The position numbers and the translations under genes were made by a program. Below the pieces are notes generated by a model. It was given only the letters and a program-made list of their open reading frames with translations, did no database searches and was not told where the DNA came from. From Nanosynbacter sp. (GTDB taxonomy: Bacteria > Patescibacteriota > Saccharimonadia > Saccharimonadales > Saccharimonadaceae): 64,000 nucleotides of DNA. Numbering within the stretch: the first letter of the stretch is position 1; every line of letters begins with the position of its first letter. Below, one piece after another: positions 54,160 through 62,554 of the stretch. The stretch spans positions 29,935 through 93,934 of the forward strand of contig JABZJS010000003.1 in assembly GCA_015257665.1 (NCBI GenBank), given 5' to 3'.

Positions 54160-55704
54160 CTACTTCTCCGGTACGTGGAATTGCGATGGGTTGGCTTGGT
54201 CTTTCTTGGCCTTAGCCTCAGACTGGAGCGCAGCATCGAGCTGGGCCATAGGGTTATCGGCATCAGGGCCAGGCAGCGGTGGCACACCTGGTGGCAATGG
54301 TGGCAAGCTAGAGAAATCTGGCATTGGTGGCAGCGGTGGCAAGGCTGGCCCTTCGGCATCATCAGCTGGCGCGGCACGGTGCTTGGCGTCGAGGTCGGCC
54401 AGGGTTTCTTTGCCCGTTGGCGGCGGAAGGATGTCGTCGTTGTGAGCCATCGGCACACGTGGCATGTCATTCACATTGGGGACGGTTGGCTCGTGATCAA
54501 GTGCTGCCGTGGCAGCATTGAGCGGCGCTTGGCTACCTGGTGTATCGTCGCTGTCGAGGTAGCGCCCACCCTTGTGCGAGAGGATGGTCTTATTGCGGCC
54601 ATTCTCGCGCTCGCGGCGCTTGTCATCAGCCGCTTGCTTGGTGGTAGCATTAAGCGTGCCACCTAGGCTCGGCTCATTGAGTGGTGTCTCAATGGGCTGA
54701 CGCCATGGCTCAGCGCTGCTGTTGCGTCCTGATGAGCGGCGCGGGGCTGGCGCGGGCTCGGGCTGCGGATTATTCTTGGCCAGTTGCTGGGCTAGCTCAG
54801 CTTCGTCGGCGTCGGTCTGGCTTAACTTTTTTTTTCCAGCCTCAGCGTTGTGCGAGATGACGAGTGACTTATCTTTGTTATTTGCCTGAGCAGGCTTCTT
54901 GCTGGCCGGCTTGGCAGGCATTGGGCCTGCAGCGAGCTGCTTAGCCTCGGCGAGCTTGGCCGCAATCAGCTGCTGGTCACCGCCAGCACTCATCAATTGC
55001 GCGGCTAGCGTCATAACACGCGAGGTGGTCTTTTCGTTGCTAAAGCGCTCGGTGGCCGCTACAATGCCAGTCAAAAAGGCTGTGGCAATGTGCTTGTCGA
55101 GGAGCGGCTGCTCATCATCCGTATTATCAAAACCCTGAGCGAGGCTTGCCGCGAGCTCACTATAGCTGCTGGCCTGAGGATCCGTCCAGACGATATTGCC
55201 CAGCGTACCTGGCGCATCGATGTGCAGCGCTGCCACTGGCGACTCGCGCAGAATACGGCCATGCCCTTTGAGCGCTGGGTCGAGGTCATCCTCGCTGCGC
55301 ACACCGATCGTCACAACAAACTGCACATTGTAGTCGCCCTGGCTAAACTCCAAATCACTCTGGCTAATCGTTGCGCGGTATGGCGTGATGAAAATCTTAA
55401 CGAGGTCGCCATCGAGCTTGTAGCGCAAATGGTCGGCCTTTTCCTTATCAAGGGCAATGATGAAATCTCGCAGACTATCCACCGTGCTCTCAAAGGTATG
55501 CTCTGGCTCCAAAAAGCCCACTGCCGTTGGCACATCCCCACTAAAGACGGCTGTGGCGTGCTTGTCGAGCTTGTTAAGCAAAAGCGTCAAGCCTAGTGCC
55601 GCACTCAGCTCATCTACCGTAGGGTGGGCGTTGACTGCCACCAAAATATTATTACTCTCACCTAGTTTGTCGATGATTTGTTGCCGCACCTTTATCTCGT
55701 CCAT
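54160..55704 (-). CDS. DHH-superfamily-like protein with degenerate motif and proline-rich tail
   Basis: DHH proteins are metal-dependent phosphoesterases. The 514-residue product has the fold pattern: NAHPTVDELSAALGLTLLL near 25 in place of the DxDxxGS motif, and ATAFLTGIVAATERFSNEKT near 210, as in nanoRNase-like members. The usual metal Asp and the DHH triad are missing, so it may be inactive. The second half (about 290-514) is disordered and ends in a Pro/Leu repeat (LPPLPPMP, LPPLPPGVPPLPGP). The start at 55704 follows AGGAG. Confidence 0.7.
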   Translation of the reverse strand: MDEIKVRQQIIDKLGESNNILVAVNAHPTVDELSAALGLTLLLNKLDKHATAVFSGDVPTAVGFLEPEHTFESTVDSLRDFIIALDKEKADHLRYKLDGDLVKIFITPYRATISQSDLEFSQGDYNVQFVVTIGVRSEDDLDPALKGHGRILRESPVAALHIDAPGTLGNIVWTDPQASSYSELAASLAQGFDNTDDEQPLLDKHIATAFLTGIVAATERFSNEKTTSRVMTLAAQLMSAGGDQQLIAAKLAEAKQLAAGPMPAKPASKKPAQANNKDKSLVISHNAEAGKKKLSQTDADEAELAQQLAKNNPQPEPAPAPRRSSGRNSSAEPWRQPIETPLNEPSLGGTLNATTKQAADDKRRERENGRNKTILSHKGGRYLDSDDTPGSQAPLNAATAALDHEPTVPNVNDMPRVPMAHNDDILPPPTGKETLADLDAKHRAAPADDAEGPALPPLPPMPDFSSLPPLPPGVPPLPGPDADNPMAQLDAALQSEAKAKKDQANPSQFHVPEK

Positions 55705-55892
55705 AGCTCCTACTTTTGCCTTACCCAAAACTCCATCTATCCTACCATAAGTAATTTCGTTTCGTCAATGGCAAGTCGCGATTAACAGAGGTAGCCATGC
55801 GAAGTATAGCACCTTTCTTTGTGCAAAAATTCCCAAAATGTGTGATCCTTATATCTCACACTATTTCATAACTGTTACCTTAGCCTACATAC

Positions 55893-55922
55893 AAAAAAAC
55901 ACCTCTCCCTCGAGGTGTTTTG
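55893..55922 (-). terminator. Intrinsic terminator after rpsT
   Basis: AAAACACCTC/GAGGTGTTTT with a six-base loop and a T run on the minus strand. Confidence 0.9.
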
Positions 55923-55944
55923 GTATATACTCCTGCCTATTGCC

Positions 55945-56199
55945 TTACGCAAGTTTGACGCCAGCAGCCTTGGCAGCCTTGGCGAGCGATGCCTTGCGGC
56001 GACTTGCGGTGTTTTTCTTGAGCAAACCCTTCTTGACGGCTTTGTCAAGCTCGCTCTGGGCCTGACTCAGGGCGGCAGCGCTTGGCTCAGCGGCGAAGGC
56101 CTTGGTGCTGGCCTTGATGGCGCGCTTGGTAGCAATGTTGCGCTGGCGGCGAGTAGCCGTTTGCTTCATGCGTTTGACAGCTGATTTGATGATGGGCAT
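55945..56199 (-). CDS. rpsT: 30S ribosomal protein S20
   Basis: S20 is a helical protein of the 30S body. The 84-residue, Lys/Ala-rich product has MPIIKSAVKRMKQTATRRQRN and ends KKGLLKKNTASRRKASLAKA. Monocistronic, next to holA on the same strand, as in many bacteria. Confidence 0.95.
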   Translation of the reverse strand: MPIIKSAVKRMKQTATRRQRNIATKRAIKASTKAFAAEPSAAALSQAQSELDKAVKKGLLKKNTASRRKASLAKAAKAAGVKLA

Positions 56200-56309
56200 T
56201 AATTTCCTCTATCGCTTGTTATTATGGGTTAGTACTACAATCAAGCGCTCATTATAAGGCATGGCGCAGGATTTGTAAAGAGCCGGGCCACCACAGGGGC
56301 TACCGACGC

Positions 56310-57272
56310 TCACTCTTTTGCGACATAAAGCTGCCGCCCCGCCACCGCAAATAAAAAGCTCTCCACTGCATCCCACGGCGGTATGCCTGTCGTCTTCATG
56401 TCAGCATCAAGCTGAGCAGCCCGCTGGGTAAGAGTGCGGATATCAGCTGGCGCGACCTGCGTGGTGAGTGGCTTGGTTTTTTTGACGACGTAGGGGTGAA
56501 GTGAGAGCTCGCGTGCAATCTCTGCCTCCCCTGCCTCGCCATAGCATGCAATCGCCGCCAGCTGAGTCCACTGCGCCCAAATAAGCGCCGCAGTTTGGTA
56601 TGGATCATGACTCAGGCGCAGCTCATCTAAGGCAGCTCGCAAAGCTGGGCCTCGGCGCTCTACTGCGAGGGTCACAATATCAAAGACTGAGAACTCACGG
56701 GCTGGTGGCAACACGGTGGCAATTGCATCATCGGTAATAGTCTCGAGCTGAGCCAATGCGTCGATGGCGTGTGCCAACTGCAGCTGGTCGATCGACCCAC
56801 CATATCCCTTTTCATCCGGCACCAGAGCTCGCTCTACCATACTGCGCACATGCGCTGAGCTCAGCGACACGCCGCGTGCATTGGCGAGCTGGCGCAGCCA
56901 CCGCTCGGCGGCAGGGCGCTGGCGGTCGGTCAGTGGGTCAGCAGCGATGATAGTCGCGGCTTTGTGCAGTGCTTTATACGTTTTAGTGCGCCTATCTAGC
57001 CCTAGCTCTACCAACACAAGCGTCGTCTCGTCAGGAATATCATGGGCCCACTGGCCAAGCTGCTCCCAGAGGTCTGGACGCTCAGACAGGCGTCGCAGCA
57101 CAATGAGCCGCTGCGCCGCAAAGAGCGACACGCCGCGCACCAACTCAGCCAAACCCGCGGCATCAAGCTGCTGAGTATCGATGTGTTCTACTGGCACTGG
57201 CGCGTGCTGAGTGATCTTCGCCAGCCCTTGCTCTGCTACGTAGCTATTCTTCCCCACGATAAGATAAAGCAT
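56310..57272 (-). CDS. holA: DNA polymerase III delta subunit
   Basis: Clamp-loader subunit that opens the sliding clamp. The 320-residue product has MLYLIVGKNSYVAEQ and SLFAAQRLIVLRRL, the C-terminal domain with SVFDIVTLAVERRG, and SLHPYVVKKT. Length is normal. It starts three bases after the fpg stop and its ribosome site lies in the fpg end, so they are co-transcribed. Confidence 0.92.
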   Translation of the reverse strand: MLYLIVGKNSYVAEQGLAKITQHAPVPVEHIDTQQLDAAGLAELVRGVSLFAAQRLIVLRRLSERPDLWEQLGQWAHDIPDETTLVLVELGLDRRTKTYKALHKAATIIAADPLTDRQRPAAERWLRQLANARGVSLSSAHVRSMVERALVPDEKGYGGSIDQLQLAHAIDALAQLETITDDAIATVLPPAREFSVFDIVTLAVERRGPALRAALDELRLSHDPYQTAALIWAQWTQLAAIACYGEAGEAEIARELSLHPYVVKKTKPLTTQVAPADIRTLTQRAAQLDADMKTTGIPPWDAVESFLFAVAGRQLYVAKE

Positions 57273-57275
57273 CGG

Positions 57276-58157
57276 CTACTCCCCCACTTTCACCTGGCAC
57301 ACTGGGCAAATATGCGTCCCGCGGCCTGCCACGCGAATCTTCATAATCTCTACATCAGGGTGGCGCGGGCAGGGCTGCCCCTCACGCCGAAACACCTGCG
57401 CAAAGGCTAGGTAGCTCCCCTTCTTACCTTCAGCATCGACGTAATTGCGGTCGGTGCTACCGCCCTTGTCGATGCTGAGCTGTAACACCTGCCGAATATG
57501 GGCAAAGAGCGCGGCAAGCTGTTCATCATCCACCATACGCACCCGCGTGGCGGGGTGGAGCTGCGTCATCCATAACGATTCATCGGCATAGATATTGCCC
57601 ACGCCAGCGATGGTTGTTTGGTCAAGGATGGCCGCCTTCATGGTCGTGCCATTCCGCCGACGGATGCGCATGATAAACTGCGCCGCCGTAGTATGCGGGT
57701 CAAGCGGCTCGGGCCCGACTTTTTGCATAAAGGGCAACTGCGCTACCTCTGGTGTAGGATAGAGCTTTATCCAGCCAAATTTGCGTAGGTCATTAAAGTA
57801 CAAATGCGCGCCATCCGCAAAGGTCAGCGCTACCCGCGTTAAGCGGTCGGGCAGTTCGTGAAGAAAGCTATCATTTGGGTGGCCGCCGCCCCAGCGCTCC
57901 TCTCCAACAAAGAGCAGCTGGCCCGTCATCTTGAGGTGCACCACCAGCGTGTAGTTGGTGCTCAGGCGAATTAGCAATACCTTAGCACGACGTTCTACCG
58001 CCGTGATTGTTGCACCATAGAGAAAGCGCGCCACTGCCGTAGGGTCGTTAGGAAAGCTCTTGGGCGAGTCGTACACTGTGCTTGCCACAATCTGCTTCCC
58101 CACCACCAAGCGAGCGAGGCTCGCACGAATCGTCTCAACTTCAGGGAGCTCAGGCAT
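57276..58157 (-). CDS. mutM: Formamidopyrimidine-DNA glycosylase (Fpg/MutM)
   Basis: Bifunctional glycosylase/lyase that removes oxidised purines. The 293-residue product begins PELPEVETIR (Pro2 nucleophile, Glu3) after Met. The middle has DQTTIAGVGNIYADESLW, and the C-terminal zinc finger ends RGTHICPVCQ. The first finger half is CPRH instead of CxxC, giving a Cys-His-Cys-Cys site. The start at 58157 gives MPELPEV; two codons upstream are non-native. Confidence 0.96.
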   Translation of the reverse strand: MPELPEVETIRASLARLVVGKQIVASTVYDSPKSFPNDPTAVARFLYGATITAVERRAKVLLIRLSTNYTLVVHLKMTGQLLFVGEERWGGGHPNDSFLHELPDRLTRVALTFADGAHLYFNDLRKFGWIKLYPTPEVAQLPFMQKVGPEPLDPHTTAAQFIMRIRRRNGTTMKAAILDQTTIAGVGNIYADESLWMTQLHPATRVRMVDDEQLAALFAHIRQVLQLSIDKGGSTDRNYVDAEGKKGSYLAFAQVFRREGQPCPRHPDVEIMKIRVAGRGTHICPVCQVKVGE

Positions 58158-58689
58158 GAGCACACTCCATCGCCCAGATCATCACCACAAAAAGCGAAAA
58201 ATAAATCGCCTGCCCCACCAACATAATATAGCGATGCCACGGCTTAGCAAAGAAGTAGCAACCAAGAACAATAGCCTGGCACACCAGAGCGCTGCTCGTC
58301 ACCACCCGCACCACCAGATGAGTATCGCTCAGCAGGACAAGCGCCTCAATGATCGTTATAACCGGTATACAGCCCCACGCTGCAATGTTGTGGACCAAGG
58401 TGCGCCGCTGACTCACGCCAAATGGCACTAATCCCATCACACAAAAGTTAAGACTCACGACAAGAAGGAGTAGCTGCACCGCTTGTGGCAATGCCGACTG
58501 CACAGCCCACAGTGCAAGGCTCAGGCCAGTCAGTGGCAAGAGGATCTTACCCGCAATCACCGTCCTTGTCCGCTGCTCAATATGCATACTGAGCGTCTTG
58601 CCAAGCTGCGGCGGCACCATCCATAGTGTGTAGACAAGCAGCACAAGCAAACAACTGGCCATTAGCCCAAGCCACACGGGTGTCATCAC
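58150..58689 (-). CDS. Unknown multi-pass membrane protein
   Basis: This 179-residue protein has about five or six membrane segments and a short basic loop (about 30-45), and ends IWAMECAHA. The gene overlaps the 3' end of the HAD gene and the 5' end of fpg by a few bases, so it is translationally coupled in a HAD-membrane protein-fpg-holA cluster. No family is recognised. Confidence 0.78.
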   Translation of the reverse strand: MMTPVWLGLMASCLLVLLVYTLWMVPPQLGKTLSMHIEQRTRTVIAGKILLPLTGLSLALWAVQSALPQAVQLLLLVVSLNFCVMGLVPFGVSQRRTLVHNIAAWGCIPVITIIEALVLLSDTHLVVRVVTSSALVCQAIVLGCYFFAKPWHRYIMLVGQAIYFSLFVVMIWAMECAHA

Positions 58690-59261
58690 TCCCCCAGCAG
58701 CTCCTCAAGCTCAACCATCGTGCGGCTATTGGCTGTGTGGAGAATAGCGTGCATGCCAGCAGCTTCAGCCCCAGAGCAGTTGTCGAGCCGGTCGTCGATC
58801 ATCACACACTGGCTAGGCGACACGCCGAGCCGATCTGCTGCCAGCTCGAAGGCTTCACGGCTTGGCTTGGTAACGTGCTCGGCATACGAGAGCACCACAG
58901 CATCGAAAAGCTGGCGCAGCTCATCAGGAGTAAACAGCCGCTCGATCGTATCGCTCCCCACATTGCTCAGCAGCCCCACCTTAATGGCTGGGTGACGCTG
59001 GCGCAGCGCGTGAATCATGGCGATCAGCTCCCTATTGCGCACATGTGCCTGCTCAAGCAACGCATTTATCTGAGCTGGCGTTTGTTCTACCAATCGCGCC
59101 ACCTCTGTAATAAATTCCTGCCGCGAGATATAGCCATAGTCCGACTGCTTGTTAATATCCTCTAGCTCGGCCCGGCGATCCGGCGGGCTACTCGCCATCA
59201 GTACCTCAATACTTCCACCATAGAGCACACCAAAACAATCAAAAATTACTGCACGAATCAT
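58686..59261 (-). CDS. HAD-superfamily hydrolase
   Basis: Phosphatase-like family with a Rossmann core. The 191-residue product has motif I IFDCFGVLY, motif II VGLLSNVGS, Lys motif TKPSREAFELA and motif IV CVMIDDRLDN. The second Asp of the usual DxD motif I is Phe, which occurs in a branch of HAD proteins with altered or unknown activity. The start at 59261 follows a TATAAT by seven bases. Confidence 0.9.
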   Translation of the reverse strand: MIRAVIFDCFGVLYGGSIEVLMASSPPDRRAELEDINKQSDYGYISRQEFITEVARLVEQTPAQINALLEQAHVRNRELIAMIHALRQRHPAIKVGLLSNVGSDTIERLFTPDELRQLFDAVVLSYAEHVTKPSREAFELAADRLGVSPSQCVMIDDRLDNCSGAEAAGMHAILHTANSRTMVELEELLGE

Positions 59262-59274
59262 ACGCTCGATTATA
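59262..59274 (-). promoter_or_regulatory. Leaderless promoter of the HAD-fpg-holA cluster
   Basis: TATAAT (minus, 59269-59274) seven bases before the ATG. An upstream hairpin (GCCGACAT/ATGTCGGC, 59381-59405) is of unknown use. Confidence 0.6.
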
Positions 59275-59506
59275 CCATTGGCAGTAGGGTGTGGCCAGCA
59301 TGAGCTCTTCTTCCCTATTTTCTTATCCAATAAATTGTACAAGCAGATCATCATCATTGCTTTTAAGCCCAGCACGCGAGGCCGACATACGAGCAAAATG
59401 TCGGCTCATATAATACCCCACTCGATGGGAACGTAGCGAGACGTGGTACAAAATCGTGGAGGTTATGTAGAACTTGAGTCCCAGATATCAGCCGTACAGC
59501 GCCTTT

Positions 59507-60112
59507 TTATTGTGTCTTATCAAACATCGGTGCAAAGCCAGGAATCTGGTTAGCAAAGAGTGCATGAATCTTGGGTATATCGGCCTTCATCGAGCCAGGC
59601 GAACCCTGACAACTCGACGTCCAGATGCGCGTCTTCGTCGTGCCGCTCTCCATCGTCTCGAAGGTGTAGAGCCGCCCACCAGTCGCACACACCCCACGCA
59701 CGTCGTCATCATCCACACTGCGCGTATCTTGGATCTGCGCCCTGCTCAGGGCATACACAAGCTGCTCGTAGGCCTGCTGGTTGTTCTCAAACTCTTTGCG
59801 GTCAAGCTGCTTATCTAAGTAGCCCTGATACACCGTATACGTCCGCTTATTGGGCGAAATCTCGATCTGGTACGAGCGGAAGGTCTCATCTGCCACAATC
59901 GGCCCGCGCACTGTCCAGCGGACACTGTTGGTTGCGTTGTGCGCCACCACTTGGTCGTAGAAGCTCTCGGCTGATTGCTGCGTATTGGTGTTATTCGACT
60001 CCTGGCGAGTCGCCACCATGCGAATAACCGATGCCACCGCTGCTACCACCAACGAAATCACCAAGATAGTGACAATAATCGGAAAAACTTTTGGCCGCTC
60101 GCCTTTATACAT
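59507..60112 (-). CDS. Unknown single-pass membrane protein
   Basis: This 201-residue protein has a basic N-terminus, one hydrophobic segment (about 9-32), then an exterior domain with AESFYDQVVAHNATNSVRW and two cysteines (VCATGG, SSCQGS) that could form a disulfide. The ATG at 60112 gives MYKGERPKVF, a typical short cytoplasmic start. No family is recognised. Confidence 0.78.
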   Translation of the reverse strand: MYKGERPKVFPIIVTILVISLVVAAVASVIRMVATRQESNNTNTQQSAESFYDQVVAHNATNSVRWTVRGPIVADETFRSYQIEISPNKRTYTVYQGYLDKQLDRKEFENNQQAYEQLVYALSRAQIQDTRSVDDDDVRGVCATGGRLYTFETMESGTTKTRIWTSSCQGSPGSMKADIPKIHALFANQIPGFAPMFDKTQ

Positions 60113-60223
60113 GAGAGTACAATACCACAAAGCCTACGAAAACTCAATAGATCCGAGAGTATAATGCGGAAAAATCCCTGTGATTATGCCGCAACAAGTA
60201 CTCACGAGCACCCACTACACAAG

Positions 60224-61441
60224 TTAGCGCCAACTGACACGCTGCTCACTGCCAAGGAGTGTGCTGGTCGTTTTCGTGCTCTTTTGAGTTGGCGTATTTT
60301 CGGGCTTCTTGGCAAAGGAGCGATGAGACGATGTCTCAAATACATTTGAGTGGTTTTGCGTGTTCTCGGAAGATGGCGCTGCAGCGAGCTTTTGCTCTTG
60401 CATCTGCTGCATCAACTGCATAGCAGGCTCCGACTGCTCAAGACGGCGACCCAGCTCGGCGAGGTTTTTATTCGTCTCACTCTCAATATTGCGATCAGAG
60501 AAAAAGTTCCCATAGCCACTGACAAAACGTGCGAGTGATGGGTCAACCGCCGCAAGCGCATCATATGCAATATCGCCATTTTTGACGCACAGCAAAAACT
60601 CCTCTGCTGCAACAGCTCGCACTGCTTCACGTGCCTTGTCGGTATTGAGAATATCGCCATGTGTCTCAGTATTCACTTGGTCTTTGCCCATCACATACTC
60701 ACCAGTGTCACCCACGCCAGCTTCCAGCACCTCTGTGGTAACGCGCGTTTTTATGCGCTGTTTGACGTCACCGTTGTGCATATCAAGATGCTCGTCAATG
60801 CCAAGCTTTTCAAACTGCTGCTGCACCTTGGTCTCGGTCTTGTGCGTTTGCTTGTCGAATTTCCCCTTCTGGTTGGCATGGATTGAGTCGCCCAAGCCAT
60901 CAATCACATCAAGCGCCGCAAGCCTCGAGTCACCCTCCCCAGCCAAACGATCGGCTGTTGATGCATCAAGCTGATTATACACTTTGCGTGCACTCGTCCG
61001 GCGGCCATTTAGCAAGTGGTCGCCTTCATCCTCAGGAGTAAGTGGCTCATACTGCTCATCCGGCAAAGCACTATCCTTCTCTGCTTCGTCGGGTTCGCCA
61101 GTCTTGCTCACGTCCCAGTAGAAGCGATTCGTTGCCATCTCATCAGGGTTCTCTTGTCTGTTTTGGGAAGGACCATAGAGCGCATCCACCTGCCTTGCGA
61201 GGTCATCCATCCGCGGGTCAGGATTGCTATTCTCTAGCATGGCAGTGTCTGTTTTGTCAAAGGTATTGCTGCTGGGCGCACTGTTGCCGCCAAGGCCGGC
61301 GTAGAGACTATTAACGGCAGCTTCATTTTCGGCTTGTTGCTGCGTGGCTGTTTTGTCATATCCTTTGCGGTGCGGCTCCATCTCGAGCGCCCGTAACTGA
61401 TCTGGGCTCAAATCTCTACCGTTTGGCGGCATTAAGGTCAT
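60224..61441 (-). CDS. Unknown 405-residue polar protein
   Basis: I do not recognise the family. Very hydrophilic, rich in Asp, Glu, Lys, Gln, Thr and Asn. A disordered N-terminus (1-125) leads to a helical middle (about 145-300) with TEVLEAGVGDTGEYVMGKD and FLLCVKNGDIAYDALAAVD. The C-terminus is Ser/Thr/Lys-rich. No signal or membrane segment. GGAG precedes the ATG. Looks like the other polar unknowns of this window. Confidence 0.75.
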   Translation of the reverse strand: MTLMPPNGRDLSPDQLRALEMEPHRKGYDKTATQQQAENEAAVNSLYAGLGGNSAPSSNTFDKTDTAMLENSNPDPRMDDLARQVDALYGPSQNRQENPDEMATNRFYWDVSKTGEPDEAEKDSALPDEQYEPLTPEDEGDHLLNGRRTSARKVYNQLDASTADRLAGEGDSRLAALDVIDGLGDSIHANQKGKFDKQTHKTETKVQQQFEKLGIDEHLDMHNGDVKQRIKTRVTTEVLEAGVGDTGEYVMGKDQVNTETHGDILNTDKAREAVRAVAAEEFLLCVKNGDIAYDALAAVDPSLARFVSGYGNFFSDRNIESETNKNLAELGRRLEQSEPAMQLMQQMQEQKLAAAPSSENTQNHSNVFETSSHRSFAKKPENTPTQKSTKTTSTLLGSEQRVSWR

Positions 61442-61672
61442 AAGGGGTATCTCCGTGAGTGTGTTGTTATTCGTTTGTTACACAATAGAACCTCCAGCAA
61501 GAAAAGTCAAGCTAGCTCCGCCCAAATCGCACAAGCTATCAGTCGCCTTACACTCCCTCTCTCACTTCTCCTTCGTCAACCTGCAGGCGAACGTTTCTCC
61601 CGCCAGATCACCTGCTCTGCTGCTTCTCTTAGTTCACTATATATCTACCAAAACATCGCTATTTTCCCTCCC

Positions 61673-61704
61673 AACTATAGTACAAATCGATTTGTACTAT
61701 AGTT
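61673..61704. repeat. Perfect 32-bp palindrome
   Basis: The sequence reads identically on both strands over 32 bases, centred on ATCGAT between 61688 and 61689: AACTATAGTACAAATC then its complement. No loop bases. A T6 follows nearby on the plus strand. Confidence 0.95.
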
Positions 61705-61778
61705 ACCCTGTTTTTTCCCTGTTAGTGTGGGTTCTTTTTCTCTTCTTTTATATATTTATATATAATAGGAGAGAAATC

Positions 61779-62092
61779 GATATGGTTGGATGGATATAGA
61801 GAGATATGGATATAGAGATAGATAAAGGTAAGAGGATAAAGAATAGATAAATAAAGAAAGATAAGTAGATAAATAAAGAGATATAAAGATAAGTAAATAG
61901 AGATAGATAGATAGATAGAGATAAGTAGAGAAATATAGATATAGATATAGATATAGATAAGGATATAGAAATAGAAATATAGAGAAAGAGATGTATAGAA
62001 ATAGATAGAGAAATATGAGAGAAAGAGATGTATAAATATATAGAGATGGGTATAAAGATATAGATGGAAATATAGATAGATATGAATAAATA
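61779..62092. repeat. Degenerate GATA-type low-complexity tract without C on the plus strand
   Basis: A 314-base run contains no C on the plus strand and consists of imperfect repeats of GATA, AGATAT and AGATAA words, such as GATAGATAGATAGATAGAG near 61903 and four AGATAT units near 61936. Reading the minus strand gives only an Ile/Ser/Tyr/Leu low-complexity frame. Confidence 0.92.
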
Positions 62093-62554
62093 CAAAAGAA
62101 AAGCTATGTAAAAGAGTTGCTACATAGAGTTACAGAGCAAGCAAAAGAATGTAATCAATAGTAGTAAGAGCATCTGAGTCTCGTGTATGACGACAAAGAC
62201 GATACGCGATTCTCAGGATTGCTGCATACCTATCGTTTCAGAACGCGGCAACGGCCTATTAAAAGCTTCGGCGTTGCTGCTCGATCAATCTGACATACTC
62301 GTACTCGTCTACTGCTCTTCTCTAACCTAGTCTTAGTACGCGCCACAATAACAGCCACATAAAACTCGAGCAAAAACCAACAGTCTCCTTTATTCGAACA
62401 GTACGAGAACTGTAGATACTACAACAAGTTACGTGCGACACATACCACACTCGTTGCTCCAGCTAAGAAATTACCTGCTCGCTGGGCAATAGCTAGCGAA
62501 GACGATGAAGGCTACCTGCCTACTACGGTATCTGGCACACCTCACACATCTTAC

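Larger units (their letters stand above)
61442..62554. other. Gene-free 1.1-kb stretch
   Basis: Holds a perfect palindrome and a low-complexity tract (listed separately). From about 62100 to 62554 I see no gene, terminator or tRNA. Confidence 0.6.

Noticed and set aside
59381..59405. GCCGACAT/ATGTCGGC hairpin as a terminator
   Set aside because: No T run on either strand and no gene ends beside it; left as an unexplained hairpin.
61748..62095. 115-residue minus-strand frame of Ile, Ser, Tyr and Leu
   Set aside because: Translation of the GATA-type low-complexity tract; no ribosome site and no real protein composition.
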